The notes below the pieces were generated by a model. The model had not been told where the DNA came from, did not search any database, and saw only the letters and a list, made by a program, of their open reading frames with translations. The translations under genes and the position numbers were made by a program. Positions 49,801-62,400 of a DNA stretch of 64,000 nt are shown here, one piece after another (position 1 is the stretch's first letter; each line of letters begins with the position of its first letter). Location: assembly GCA_033002965.1 (NCBI GenBank), contig JAURVB010000133.1, positions 62,001-126,000 on the forward strand, given 5' to 3'. This stretch comes from Piper betle (lineage: Eukaryota; Streptophyta; Magnoliopsida; Piperales; Piperaceae).

Positions 49801-52800
49801 AGGTAACAAATGAACACATATAAATGAATCAACAGGTCTCATTCATTCAATGACTTATGAATTTTACAAGTAGATAGCACATTTGTTCAGAGATAAGATT
49901 GACTGAGAATGCCCACCAATGCTTGATTAGATAGGAGTGACTTGTCAGGATAAAACAAGTAGGCATGAGCCTCCTTGTCAGCCCTTCCAACCCTTCCACG
50001 CAACTGCAACAATACATAAAAAGTTAACTCTGTTGCTAATATCAATATATTTTAAATATTATTCACTGAATTTTCTTCTCTGCCCGCAAAGGAGATGCTG
50101 ACCTTCAAAAAAAGTAAATGATGAACCTTACATTGCATATCTATTATCTCCCGACTCTAAGAAATAACAAAAAAAATTGTAAAATGATGGAAATACATTA
50201 TCCACTTTGTTGCAAAAGTTTGAATAGTACTTTCACTTTTGATTACCACCTAAAACACCAAAATTAAGATGCATTTGCTAATACACCCAAGATGAAATAA
50301 TTGTAAATGCTAAAAAATATTTCTTAATGAGCACAAATAAAACAACCTTTGCCGTTGTAATTTTATAATTTTATAATAAAAATGCTTTAAACAACACAAA
50401 CTAGCACCATCTAAATAGATAATTGTACAACATGCTGAGGAGTGAGGTGAATTCCATTTTTTGAGCCAAGTCAAGGACTCAAGAATTCAAGCCATGCCAA
50501 CTATAGAATAGACTACTTTCCATCAGAAATATCTGAGCTCAAATTGAAATCTTCAGTTAATTTTTACTAAGCGCCCACAAAAAAATTCCATTTTACTATG
50601 TGCAGAGGGTCAATAAACAAATATCAAGGAATAGTCATCTTAATATAAGGTAATAAGCTAAATTTGATCTTCTTTTTGTAAAAGGACTTTAGTCAATAGT
50701 TCACTCTCTAAAGTTCAACTCAAATCACTTCTTAGTAATAAGTTTTGCCTAGCAATGTTCTTTTCAGTGCTTCAACAAACTAGACAGAACCTGATACAAC
50801 TGAGCAAGCCCAAATTGTTGAACATCTTGGATTATGATAGTGTTGGCATTCTGGATGTCCAAGCCACTTTCAACTATGTTGGTGCAAATAAGAATTTTTA
50901 TCTCCCCTACAGCAAAGTTCTCCATGGTTTTTTCAAGTTGCTTGGAATATTGCTGCATGAAGTGCACCATAAATTAACCACTCCCATAACTAAAATAGAA
51001 AGGAAGGCCATAACAACAGCGGTGAGATAAAATCAGATACCTTTCCATGGGCTATTGCTATTGGAACATCCCAGAAAGATTCTTCCAAAAATTCCATAAC
51101 CTCTTGAAGCCCTGTAAAATGCACATGTTATTGTCATGCATGTGAGTGCCAATGGATGATAACTATGGAATGTTTTGAAGATCATGAATGTCTCCTTCCA
51201 AACTTTTGGGCTTGCAGAGGAATGGAGAAACATAAAGACAGATAGACAAAGAATACATCAACAAAAGTTGGGGCAATCCACATTTCTAGAAACAAGTAAT
51301 AAAAGTCAAAGATAAATTTTTCTACCTTTCTCATCTGGTAATCAAAATCATCACATTTTTTCTAAATACGCTATTGGAGTAAATATTTAGTGGTTCCCTT
51401 TCTTAACAGCTTTAAGCTTTTAAGACAAGTGGATAGACGATCTAAAATTAGCATGGTATCAGAGTTAAAGGCCTGGGGTTGGAATCCCATTGGCGATATA
51501 TATCCTAAGAAATATTAATTTGCCCCATACTGTGGCCAAAACACTATATGCCCCATGTTTGTGTTTGCACATGAGGGGGAATGTTGAAGTAAATATTTAG
51601 AAGTTCCTTTTCCAAACAACTTAAGTTTTTGAGACAAGTAGTTAGACCATCCAAATTTAACACACACAATGCGGATTTGCATGACAAAAGTGAGATCAAA
51701 GGTAAAACGAGAGAATACATGTTTCCAAAATTTTACAAATAAATAAGCACATTAGAAGCACAAAAGCCACTTGTCACATTAGCATTACCTTTTATACGGG
51801 GCAGAACATAGAAAACTTGTCCAGCTCGATCTAATTCAAATTTGATTGCTGATATGACCTTCTCATCTCTATATGGTGACAAATGAGTTCTAATTGGAAC
51901 TCTTTCTGGAGGTGGTGTTGTAATTAAACTGATAACAGAAAGGAAAAGAAAGAAGATTAGGAATTTTAGAAATTATACATCGAACATCAGTGGCTCTAAC
52001 ACCCAAAATTAAATATATACTTTTTTTATTTTTCTAGGACAACTAATCATACACAATTGTGCAAGTCTGTGATATCTTAAAATATTGGCTTTAGAATTTC
52101 ATTTTGAAAAGCCTACCACTGCAGTTTTTGAAAAATCAAAATCCCCAAATATACAGTTCAAAGTTGAGAAATTTTACCTAGCATCACGAAACCCAGTCAA
52201 GGCTAGATAGAGAGTTCTAGGTATAGGAGTGGCTGAAAGAGTGAGCACATCAACTGACATTTTAAATGAAGCTATCTTCTCTTTTTGTTTGACACCAAAT
52301 CTCTGTCAGTAAACATAAAATAACACAATATAAAGGTGCAGTACACGACTTCCACAGAAGCATGAGCAGTCAGATGAATGAACATCTAGGCATCAACTGC
52401 ACTTAGAGTTGATAGATAAAATTACCTGTTCTTCATCCACAACAAGCAGGCCAAGGTTATTGTACACTACCCTGTTTCCAAGAAGGGAATGTGTACCAAC
52501 AATGATATTCAAATCACCATTCTCTATCATTGAAAAATACCCTTCCTTCTCAGATTTGGTCTGACATTCACCACAAATCCCGTCAAATTGATATACTCAG
52601 TCCATATTAACCAAACAAAATTATATCAGCATCCAAATACTGTGTCAATATGTAAAAATAAACCAAAATAAGGATTTCTAATCATATTTTCTTACCTGAT
52701 ACCTGCTTAGAAGTCCAACTTTAATGTTTGGATAACAAGAAAACCGCTCAGAGATGACATCAAAGTGTTGCTTTGCCAAAACAATAGTTGGTGCTAAAAC

Positions 52801-55800
52801 CATAGCTTGTTTTCCTGCTGAAACCACGCAGAAGATTGCCCTCATGGCAACTTCAGTTTTTCCAAACCCTACATCTCCACAAATTAGTCTATCCATTGGG
52901 GTTTCCCTCTCAGTCAAGTCCTTTTCAACATCCATAAAAGCCTGTCATAAACAGTTATAAAATAAATAAGTAGCTGATAAGAAAATCCATCTGGTGACTC
53001 TGAGCATTAAGAGCACAAAGAAAAAATATATGCATCCGGGAGAAGAGAAAAGAAACTGCAAAACCACTAAAATGCAATCATGACGGCTCCACTGGTTTCT
53101 TTAACACAAGGAAAAATACATTATCATCATTATCACTAGCATCTTCATCCACACCTCTCATCTAAATTGGGAAGAATGGCACAGGATTTTTGCTACCAAT
53201 TGATTGTTATCACTTATACGCTAAAATCAAAGACAAAGTGCTGCTCGACGCCAGTGAGGAACAGAACAAGGAGATAGATAATTGTACAAAGATGTGCCCA
53301 ACAAAATCCCCGCCAAGGTCACAACTGGAATTCCCACCAGACATTAGTAATTGAACATGCCAATTTCTCAAGCAGAAAGCTCAAATTATTCTATTCATAC
53401 CAAGGGAAATTTAAAGTATATAACAGAGCATTATAGACCAATCGACAAACTAATATAAGGAAAATACTAAATAGTAGACTTGTAATACTTGAAAGTTGTG
53501 CTTAGAGGAGAAAAAGAAACTTCTGAGTAAAGTGAAAGGCTTAAATAAAATCAATTTCTAGCATAGCGTTTCCTACATCTCAATGTTCATATGATAAATA
53601 AGTATCAAGTTCATATGTGGGATCTGAGATGTCATTTCAATTGCAACCATCAGAAAGGAACTCAAGGGAAAACCTGATAATTAAAATTATGAACCCTAGA
53701 TCAATTTATCTTGTTAGCCGCTGATGATTTTGTGTAAACTCTTCCCTTTACTTACAAGGCCACATTTCTAAACGTTGATCCAAAGATCACCTTAAACCCA
53801 TCAAGGGGCAGTCTATCGTCAGGAACAGAAAGCACGATCACAGTTTTTGTTGAAAGACTATCTCTTAGTTCCACACCTTAAACATTCTTATATTTGCAAC
53901 TTCCATCAACTTATTGTCATCAATTAGGAGCAAAAATTCAAATGAAAAGTAAAACTTTCTCAAACGATTAACATAGAATTTTATATTCAATGTATATCAG
54001 CTATAACTATTCATAGAGTTCTGCATACAGTATCTTTTGCCACATATATTGTTAAGAACAGTCCCACATCTCTTCGTTAGATGTGACTCTTGGATAGATG
54101 CCGGCTCCTAGGCCTTCCAATGTAGCTAGTCATTTTAAGATTGAAGCTCATGGACCACCTTGTCATGGTATTAGAGCCCACTCAAGAAAAGCCCATGTGG
54201 CATGATCTTGGTCCATGTGCGATGCCTGATAGGCTTGTACGTGAGGGAGAGTATCAAGAATAGTCCCATATCTTTGTGAGATGTGTGGACTCTTGGATAA
54301 ATGTGGGTTGTTGGGCCTTCCAAGGTGGTTAGACATTTTTTATTAAAGCTCATGGACATAATGGTCAGTAATAAAACATTGAAAGGAGCATTAATGAATG
54401 GGACAATGTTTACCGTATAGGTGGAGGCAGCCGACACATTGAATGATAAATATTGGCGTGCCACCAAAAGCGAGCCAAAACAGGACACACAGTGAGAGTG
54501 AAACAACAATGAGAAGGGGTGTGTGCCTACGCTTTAATCCACATCATCACATCAACACTCACATCAATATCACTATTGTCGTCATTATCTCATATCCTCA
54601 CCACCTCATAATCTTTGAGATAATGGAGATTACAACAATTATTGATGTTAATATGGGTGTCAATTTGACATCATGGATCAAAACCATGGGCTCACTTCTA
54701 ACAACACTGCCAATAATCATCACCTATTGTGCCAGCCACCTCAGCCTGGATGGTGTATGTTGTAACATTGTCCCATTCGTTATTGTTTTGCACAATGCTT
54801 TATTGTTAACCATTACATCCATGAGCTTCAATCTAAACACCTTTGAAAGCCTAGGAACTCACATTTATCCAAGAGTCCACACATCTCACAAAAGATGTGG
54901 GACTGTTCTTAACGTATATGACAATTGTAGGAAACAAGCATTGTTCACGTGGTGAAAATTCCTTCTACTAGCAATGAAGAAAATGCCATTATGACCTGTC
55001 CTGGTCATCTCTTTTGGTACAGCTACGGATGGATATATCATTACATTTCATCTACTGTATACGGTATATACCTATCCAGTGGCAAGGCAACAGTATTTGC
55101 TATGTGGAAGCAGCATAATGTAGGAGGAACACGCCAAAGATAATAAAACAATTTAAACTACATATAAGATGCCAGCAACTAGAAAGGGATGATCGACATC
55201 AACAAATTTTCCCTTCAAGAGAAACTACAAATACGTTCTGCACTAGAGTTATACATGGTTTAGTAATTCTTTAAATCATCTTCTCTCCTTATTCTATTTT
55301 TTTCCCACTTTCTTCCAATAAACTAATTGAGCACCCTCAAGATAATTTGGAAAATTTTCAATAATGTTTATGAAATGGAGCTCAAATTACAATCAAATGT
55401 GACCTTTTAATAGAATCACATTTTACATCCGGAAATCAGCTATGTCTGTGAACTTCTTTTACAAGTACTATAGAAAGAAAAGATACAACTTAGGGTTTAA
55501 ATAAATAACCAGCACCGAATTTAAAACAGAACCACATGTAAGAACATAGCAGCATGAGGAAAATAATCAGAAATGACACTCAGATAATAAATCCAACCTG
55601 TTTTTGATCAGGCGTAGGCTCATAAGGAAAATGAGAAGCAAATTCAGCTATGGCAGAAGTTTTAGGGTAAGGGGGCCTCTTCTGTTTTAACCTGTGGAGG
55701 TAAAGCTCCATCAAGTCAACAACCATCTTCTGGACAGCAATTTTACCCTTGATCCTTCTCCTCTCCCATGCACTAGTGTCATTAAGTTTGCTCAACGACC

Positions 55801-56744
55801 GAGGTTTCTTCGTTTCATTCGGCCTGTGTAGGAAAAAAAAGGTCACGGCAAGAGTTTCAATTCAACTTTCCTACTATTGCCGGTTTTCTTGAAAGAAAGA
55901 AAATTGCAAAGGAAAAAACACTGCTATATAAGTCGAATACAAAAAATAAATAAATAAATGTTTATGCCGCTAATCAATTATTTGTGCATGCTTACTCAAG
56001 TGATGTTAAGCATGCGCAATAGCCATGAAACATTCGTCTATACTCTGAGATTACTAGGTTATTCTTTACTCCAATAATCACCATCAATTGAAAGAGCCAA
56101 TTGTCGAAAGAGAAACAAAACATAAAAATGCTCGAAAGACTCACAAATTATAGCGGTAGAGCAGGCGAGCTGCCTGATTGACGGGCAGCTTCGCCATCCC
56201 ATCTGCATACTCGATGAAAGCGAACTCTATCGGGTCCGGCGAATTCTTGGAGACGTCGAATTTGATACCAACAAACCTACCAACGCCAACCTTCTTATGA
56301 ACAACGTAGTCCCCAGGCCGCAGCGTGTAAGGATCGACCTTGTAGCTGATGCCGCCGTCCCTCATCTGATCCCCCTTGAGCTTCTGCAAGCCCCTCTGCT
56401 GCTGCACCTTCACCATCTGGATATACCGCTCCGCCTCCTCCGCCTCCATGGCCGGCCGCGGCGGCGGCAATGACTCCCGCTTCCCATGGTCGCGGCGAAT
56501 CCGCTCGTGGAGCGCGGCAATGGGGTCCGACTCCGGGTCCGCCTTCTCCGGCCTGTGGCGGTGCTTGGAGGACGAGGAGGAGGAGGCGGGGGAGAGGGAG
56601 ACGCCGCCTTCGGTGAAGACGGCGCTGGCGGTTAAAAAGGGGGGGAAAGGGGGGTCTGGGCTTGAGGGAGGAGGGGCGTGCGAGGGGGAGGAGGGAGTGG
56701 GAGGCGGGGTGGTGGGGGAAGAGAGGGGCTTTGATGGAAGCCAT
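46872..56744 (-). CDS. Chloroplast-type Mfd/RecG-like DEAD/DEAH helicase (frameshifted exon 1)
   Basis: Plant homologue of bacterial transcription-repair coupling factor (as Arabidopsis At3g02060), predicted to act on DNA in plastids. Fourteen exons: 56145-56744, 55598-55823, 52696-52941, 52426-52560, 52178-52302, 51789-51928, 51041-51111, 50791-50952, 49917-50003, 49232-49405, 48705-48749, 48095-48265, 47817-48002, 46872-46973 (TGA at 46874-46872). All junctions are GT-AG and in phase. Ignoring one extra base in exon 1 gives 822 residues, the family length. Seen in order: Ser/Pro-rich transit peptide; CarD/RID-like [18 protein letters not shown] (about residue 133); Walker [10 protein letters not shown] (about 297); DEEQ box (399-402); [51 protein letters not shown]-terminal Mfd domain ending LPALVKY. 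There is no UvrB-like N-terminus. The exon 1 frame breaks at a C7 run. Confidence 0.95.
46974..47816 (-). other. Helicase intron 13
   Basis: A GT-AG intron before the last exon (donor AAAG|GTAAAC at 47817/47816, acceptor ACAG at 46974). No inserted element was recognised. Downstream of the stop, 46,021-46,871 should hold the 3' UTR; no poly(A) signal could be assigned with confidence. Confidence 0.75.
51372..51662 (+). mobile_element. TRIM with 81-bp LTRs in helicase intron 6
   Basis: Direct repeats 51372-51453 and 51582-51662 share GTAAATATTTAG and GAGACAAGTAG-like words. A perfect TGGTATCAGAG primer-binding site (51454-51464) follows the first, and a polypurine tract ATGAGGGGGAATG precedes the second. 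The flanking 5-mers TACGC and CACAC do not match. The element lies antisense to the gene. It belongs to a different TRIM family from the 154-bp one. Confidence 0.82.
52942..55597 (-). other. Helicase intron 2 (longest intron)
   Basis: A 2.66-kb GT-AG intron. Apart from the fold-back TRIM derivative it holds ordinary AT-rich intron sequence with no recognised gene. Confidence 0.85.
54050..54914. mobile_element. Fold-back TRIM derivative in helicase intron 2
   Basis: Left part: two direct LTR-like repeats (54050-54165 and 54252-54367, 116 bp each). The first is followed by TGGTATTAGAGCC, a near-match to the iMet primer site, and GTGAGGGAGAGTA precedes the second. Right part: an inverted copy of the same LTR ends at 54914 (inverted CGTTAAGAACAGTCCCACATC-like start). 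Flanks are TATAT on both outer sides (54045-54049 and 54915-54919). Middle sequence 54,370-54,740 is unique and non-coding. Confidence 0.65.
56639..56645 (-). other. Homopolymer frameshift in helicase exon 1
   Basis: The coding strand has seven C here. The ATG at 56744 ([12 protein letters not shown]...) and the next in-frame ATG of the helicase body at 56449 (MEAEEAERY) are 295 bases apart, one more than a multiple of three. With six C the frame would be open throughout exon 1 and give a typical transit peptide. It is either a sequencing/assembly error or a real mutation. Confidence 0.8.
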
Positions 56745-57179
56745 GGATGGGGAAGAGGGTTGAAGGAGAAGGGTTTTAGAAGGGTTGTGAGGGTTTGGCC
56801 GCCATTAGAGAGGGGAAGAGATGGAGGAGGCTTGGAAGAGAAGGGGGTTTAGGCGAGGTTGTGGTTTTTGAACAAGAGTGGCGGAGATAGGCATGTGAAA
56901 TTTGGAGGGAGACAAGATATTTTCATCTTGCTTTTATGAAATTACTATTTGCCCTAACCCCTTTTGTATTATAGACTTCTTTCCGTAGGTATGGGGGGGG
57001 TTGCTATAGCAAAATGTTACGGCAAGCCCGCCCGGCCTTATTATTGGTCTAAATAACTATAATTAATAGAGTCTATAAAATATAATTATATAAAATAGTT
57101 AAACTTTATTAATTATGATTATTTATACCAAGGAGGCTAAAACGAGTTTGTTACAATATTTGTTATAATAAATCCAATC

Positions 57180-57880
57180 CCCTTCGTTAATTGAGAATTT
57201 GTCCACAAAGTACTGTCATCTATTATATCTTAATATAATTTACAATATTAAGACAATCAATTACAAATCCCACATTCCAAAGCCTATTGGTAGTTGCATA
57301 ACAAAAGCATAGTTCTGCTGCTTCCGCATTTGCACATCCTGAAATATAACCATTATTAGTGGAAACTAGATAGCCATCAAAACAAAAGCATCAAATTCCC
57401 ACCCAGCATTAAAAGAAATCAAATCACAAGATATAATGAATTCTCAACCATGCATATAGAGAGTTATCTTTATATTTATTATCTAATAAAAGAGTGGGTG
57501 GTTGAATAGATTGAGAAATGAGTAAAGAATAGCTCCTGAATCCTCCCTTTATTTGAGAAATGAGGTTTAGATTGACATCTTGAGCTTGTTTCAATCTGAT
57601 TACATTTCTCGTTTGTCAGATTTCATATGCAACTACTAAAAACTTGAGAATCTTCAGAAGTTCATCATCCTTCAATTGACAACATATAAGAAACGCATAA
57701 CTAATAATGCCTTTTTCATTTTGAAGCGGCAAAAAAATTAGTATTAATCTTCTAGAATTCAAATAGAACTACTCTTGTTATATGACATAGGAGAAGAGGT
57801 GAATACTATTCTCAATATTTGCACCGCAAAGCCAACCGGAGGTTTGATCAATTATGTAGCATTGATTCCAATGTTTAATC
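57180..57880 (-). pseudogene. LINE-type remnant: zf-RVT and RNase H-like piece
   Basis: Minus-strand readings give LCGANIENSIHLFSYV near 57,830, like the zinc-binding segment after plant LINE reverse transcriptases. Near 57,350-57,240 they give GCANAEAAELCFCYATTNRL and then FVIDCLNIVN, like the RNase H-like domain that follows. Frames are broken and the reverse transcriptase itself was not found. Between 56,900 and 57,180, and from 57,880 to 58,883, I see no gene; a weak ORF at 58,444 has no recognised similarity. Confidence 0.45.
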
Positions 57881-58883
57881 AAAACAATAGAAGTCTTGGA
57901 GGTAATTAAACCTTAGTCATATCTTCCATATTGATCATACCCACGCTTTAAAGATTTGTAGACAGCCATGACAATAAGAGTTTCTATTTGTCCTTCCTTC
58001 TAAGAGAGGGGGTAATATTTGAAGTAAAACAGTTGCTAAATTAATTGCTTATTCTATCGTCCTTGAGGTAAGGAAATAGTAACTACCAGATATCATTCTC
58101 TTTAAGCAAATCTACAATTAAGCCTCGAGATAAAGTTTGGAGTTTCAAGAACCTATGGATTAATACCTAATTTAATAGATTTTCTTCTATCACCAATATT
58201 CCAATACACATTTGGTGTTCTATTTCAATGTATCGCATATGTGCATGTGTCATACAAGGTATAAAGTGATGAGTGAAAATCGATCTCATGAGTATTTAAT
58301 GTTTTAACGTCATTATTAATAATGAGATTTATTATACTTAATTAACTAAATACAAAAAGTATATAATTTAATGAAAATCTACTCTAGTCAATTAAAATGA
58401 GCAAGGGTATGAAACTAAAATTATTAATCTAACTCAAAAAACAATGAGCAAGGGCATTATTTTACATTATTGTGCAAATAAGACCAGATTGGTGCACTAC
58501 GATCAACTCGTTTATATGAATATTTATGACTCCAATGCATGTAATAATTTAATACAATTTTATTTAACTTTAGAATTGCTAAGAAAATTGCCTAGAAAAA
58601 GTATAAATAAGACTATAAACTTCATCTTTTGTAAGGTCCTTACAATGTCTTACTTTTCAATGGTGTAAAGAATAACTTAGAACTACTTCTATAATGACAT
58701 TATAAACTTTTTTAAGGGAAAAGAGAGGGTAGCTACATAGCCTAGAGTAGTTTTATACAATTAACTGCGTTGTAGTCATTAATAATGTAATTCTTCAGAA
58801 ACTAACCTTTTAGCTTCTATGAATGAAGATTAATTTTCATTAATGAAATTAATTAATAATCTTACAATCTCCCACTGTGTCCA

Positions 58884-59419
58884 TGTGAGATCCCTCAATT
58901 TAGTCTCACATCTAATACCTACTGGGAGAAGATCTTGTTTATAAGTGGGAATGGACTAGAGATCTTTAACTTCCGGAGTACCCATTTTAAAGAAATGACT
59001 TAGCCCATTACGTTGCACTTTGGGCTGGGTTGTTACAAATGGTATCAGAGCCGACCTGGTTCCGTGTTAGATGGTCGGATGGACTAGGGATGTTGGCTAG
59101 GCTGCCGGTCACGGGCCAGAAAGGTCGTGGGCTGGGGTTAGCAACGGGCCAAGACTAGAAACGTTGGCTAGGCTGCCAGTCATGGGCCAAAAAGGACGTG
59201 GGCTGGGGCTAGCAGCAGGCCAAGAATAGGCATTTCGGGGACGAAATTTCCTAAGGTGAGTGGATTGTGAGATCCTTCAACTTAGTCTCACATCTAATAC
59301 CTACTAGGAGAAGATCATGTTTATAAGTGGGAATGGACTATAGATCTTTAACTTCCAGGGTACCCATTTTAAAGAAATGACTTAGCCCATTACGTTGCAC
59401 TTTGGGCTGGGTCGTTACA
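58884..59419 (+). mobile_element. TRIM retrotransposon, complete, 154-bp LTRs
   Basis: LTRs 58884-59037 and 59266-59419 (154 bp each, TGTGAGATC...GTTACA, about 8 differences) enclose 228 bp. A perfect primer-binding site TGGTATCAGAGC lies at 59040-59051. The internal part contains two copies of GTTGGCTAGGCTGCC...GGGCCAAGACTAG. Before the second LTR are TTTCGGGGACGAAATTTCC and the purine tract AAGGTGAGTGGA. Perfect target duplication GTCCA (58879-58883 and 59420-59424). It sits beside the 3' end of the copia element at 59.9-64 kb, probably within its LTR. Confidence 0.95.
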
Positions 59420-59429
59420 GTCCATATAG

Positions 59430-62400
59430 TGATTTGATGATTCAAGATACATAAGTCAATTTAATGACTATGAAATAATGTTCTCCCACTTGACCTAGGT
59501 AACAATCGAATGATTCAACAACTATAAGTACGCATATTTGGTTTAATCAATCAAGTTAACTTCAATTTGAATTTCGTCAAGTCACCTTTAATAAACTTTC
59601 ATTGGGCCCAACATCCATAAGATCATAGCGGTCACAAGTCATGCAATAATATAATTCCTTCCATATATCACAATTAAATAAACTTATACAAACTTTATTA
59701 TAAGGAGTCACATTAATTATTAACTTTGATTTTGTTATCTCACTTAAAATAAAATATGTACATTACTCTAATGTGGATAACCAATAAGTGTGCTAAAACA
59801 TAACTTTCACTGAATTTAAGTGTTACAATTTATGAGCATTTCAATAATATGTATATATTTTGTGCTATCAGGTTAACAATGATTTATGTATAAAGCCCAT
59901 TTGTTCAACATGACATACATATGGACGATCCTTTAGCGGATTCACTATCATCATTTCAATGCCAATATGCTCAATTTATACTTTTTGTTTTAGCACTTTT
60001 GCCTTGACAGATAAATGTTTAATATCTATATGCTTGATACCTTTAGAGTACTTGTCATGTTTTGATAGGAAGATAGCATCAGAATTATCATAATATATCC
60101 TTAATGGTTTATTTATGTTGCCGAAAATTTTCAAACCAAATATGAAATTCCTTAACCATAATGCTTAATAAGTGGCCTCAAAGCATACCACAAATTTAGC
60201 CTCCATGGCAGAAGTAGCAATGGTGGACTATTTTCCATTCTTCCATGAAATTGCTCTTCCATCAAATGTGGATTTTCTTGAGTACACATCTGACAAAATC
60301 TTAATCTGAGTAGACTACCAACTCAAGATGGTTAGACCTCCTATAGGTACACATGTAGTCCTTAGTGGCTAGTAAACACCAATGGACTTTCTTTTCAACT
60401 TACCAATGATCTAATCTAGGATTACTTTGATTTTGACCTAGCATCCCAATATCAAAACTTATGTCTAGCCTAGTACAGGTTTGATCATATAACAGGCTCC
60501 CTACTACAGATGCATAAGGAATGGAGTCTATTTCTTTTCATTCCAAATTGTTCTTTAACATTATATTTTGTCTAATTTGTCTCCTTTATGAACTAGACCT
60601 ATACTACCAGTGCATTTTTCCATTCAAAATCTCTCTAAGATTTTATCAATATATGTTTTCTTATATAATCCCAACGCTCCTTAATATCTATTACAAAGTA
60701 TTTCTATTCCAATCACAAAGGATGCCTCTCCCATATCTTTTATTTCAAAATTTTTAGAGAGATAATTCTTTACATCATGTATTAGACCAATATCATTAAC
60801 AGCAAGAAGAATGTCATCAACATATAGGACTAAGATAATGAACATGCTCCCACTGACCTTCATATAGATATACTGATTAACATTATTATCCACAAAACCA
60901 TATGAGCTAATGATTTTGTTGAATTTAAGATATTATTGTCGAAAGCTTGTTTCAGTCCATACATTAACATATTTAATTTACACACTAATTTTTCTCTTCC
61001 AGTGGTTACAAAATCTTATGGTTGATCCATTTAAACTTCCTCTTTTAAGTCTCCATTTAGAAAAGCGGTTTTCACATCTATTTGGTGAAGGTCGAGATCA
61101 TAATGAGCTACCAAAGCAAATACAATTCTTAATAAATCCTGCTTCAAGATTGGAGAGAAGATTTTATTATAGTCAATGCTTATTCTTTAAGTGAAACCTT
61201 TGGTGATAAATCTAACTTTATACCTTTCGATATTGCCTTTAGAGTCAGATTTAGTCTTACAGACCCATTTACAATGGACTTGTTTTGATCATTGCGGTAA
61301 CTCTACTAAGTCTTAGACTTTATTGTGATCTATTGACTTTAATTCTTCTTTCATGACATTGAACCATTTTTCTAAATTGTCACATTCCATTACTTATGTA
61401 AATGTGTCTGGATCTTTATCATTGCTCAAGTTGCACCTCATGTTCAATTGAATAAACTATATAGTCATTCAAATTAGTTGATTTTTGGTCCCTTTCAGAC
61501 CTTTGTAATGCTATTTCTAGTTGAATAACTTGTTCACTTGGAACATGTACACTATCAGATAGTTCATTGCTATATTTGTTCACGTATGTTATTTAAATGT
61601 GATACAATAAGAAGGACAACAATGGAGAAAGAAGTACTTGTTGGAGAAGTTTTTGCCAGAGTTTCTTGAATGTCCACTTTTCGTGGTTCCAAATTCCCAC
61701 TAACTTGATCATTCGCAATGAACCGAACATTATCAGATATAACTATTCTCATACTATGGTTAGGACAGTAAAATCTATACCCTTTAAACTTTTTTGAATA
61801 ACCTATAAATAATTGCTAATGGTAATCACATTGAGTATTCGTTTATGTGGATTGTACACCCTTACTTTTGCTAGGTAACCCAAACATAAAGATGCCTTAA
61901 ACTAGGTTCCGTCATGTCCTTAAGGAGTCTTTTCAATTGCCTTAGTAGGGACCCTATTCAGCAGATGCATTGCAGTCTTTAATGTAATTCATCAACAATG
62001 AAATGAGTTGGTACTATAACTTGACATGCTCCTAACCATTTTAATAAGAGTACGATTCCACCTTTTAACTATACCATTTTGGTGAGGTGTACCAAGCATT
62101 GTGCACTGAGCACAAATGCCTCAAATTTAAAACAACTTTGCAAATGGACCTAAATTTTGACCATTTTCATCAAATTTGCTATAATATTCTCCACCTCAAT
62201 CAGATCTCACAACTTTAACCTTCTTGTCTAAGTGTCTTTACACCTCATTGATGAATACCTTTAAGACATTCACTGATTGAGATTTTTCATGCAGTAAATA
62301 TAAATAGCAATACCGTGAGAAGTCATCAATGAAGGTAATGAAATATTTTCCAGCATTCCATGAAGGAATGCTTAAAAGGACCCAAATATCGGTGTGCATT

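Noticed and set aside
54443..54955. 170-codon plus-strand ORF in helicase intron 2
   Set aside because: Lies within the fold-back TRIM derivative; no recognisable protein.
56376..56852. 158-codon plus-strand ORF
   Set aside because: Antisense of GC-rich helicase exon 1.
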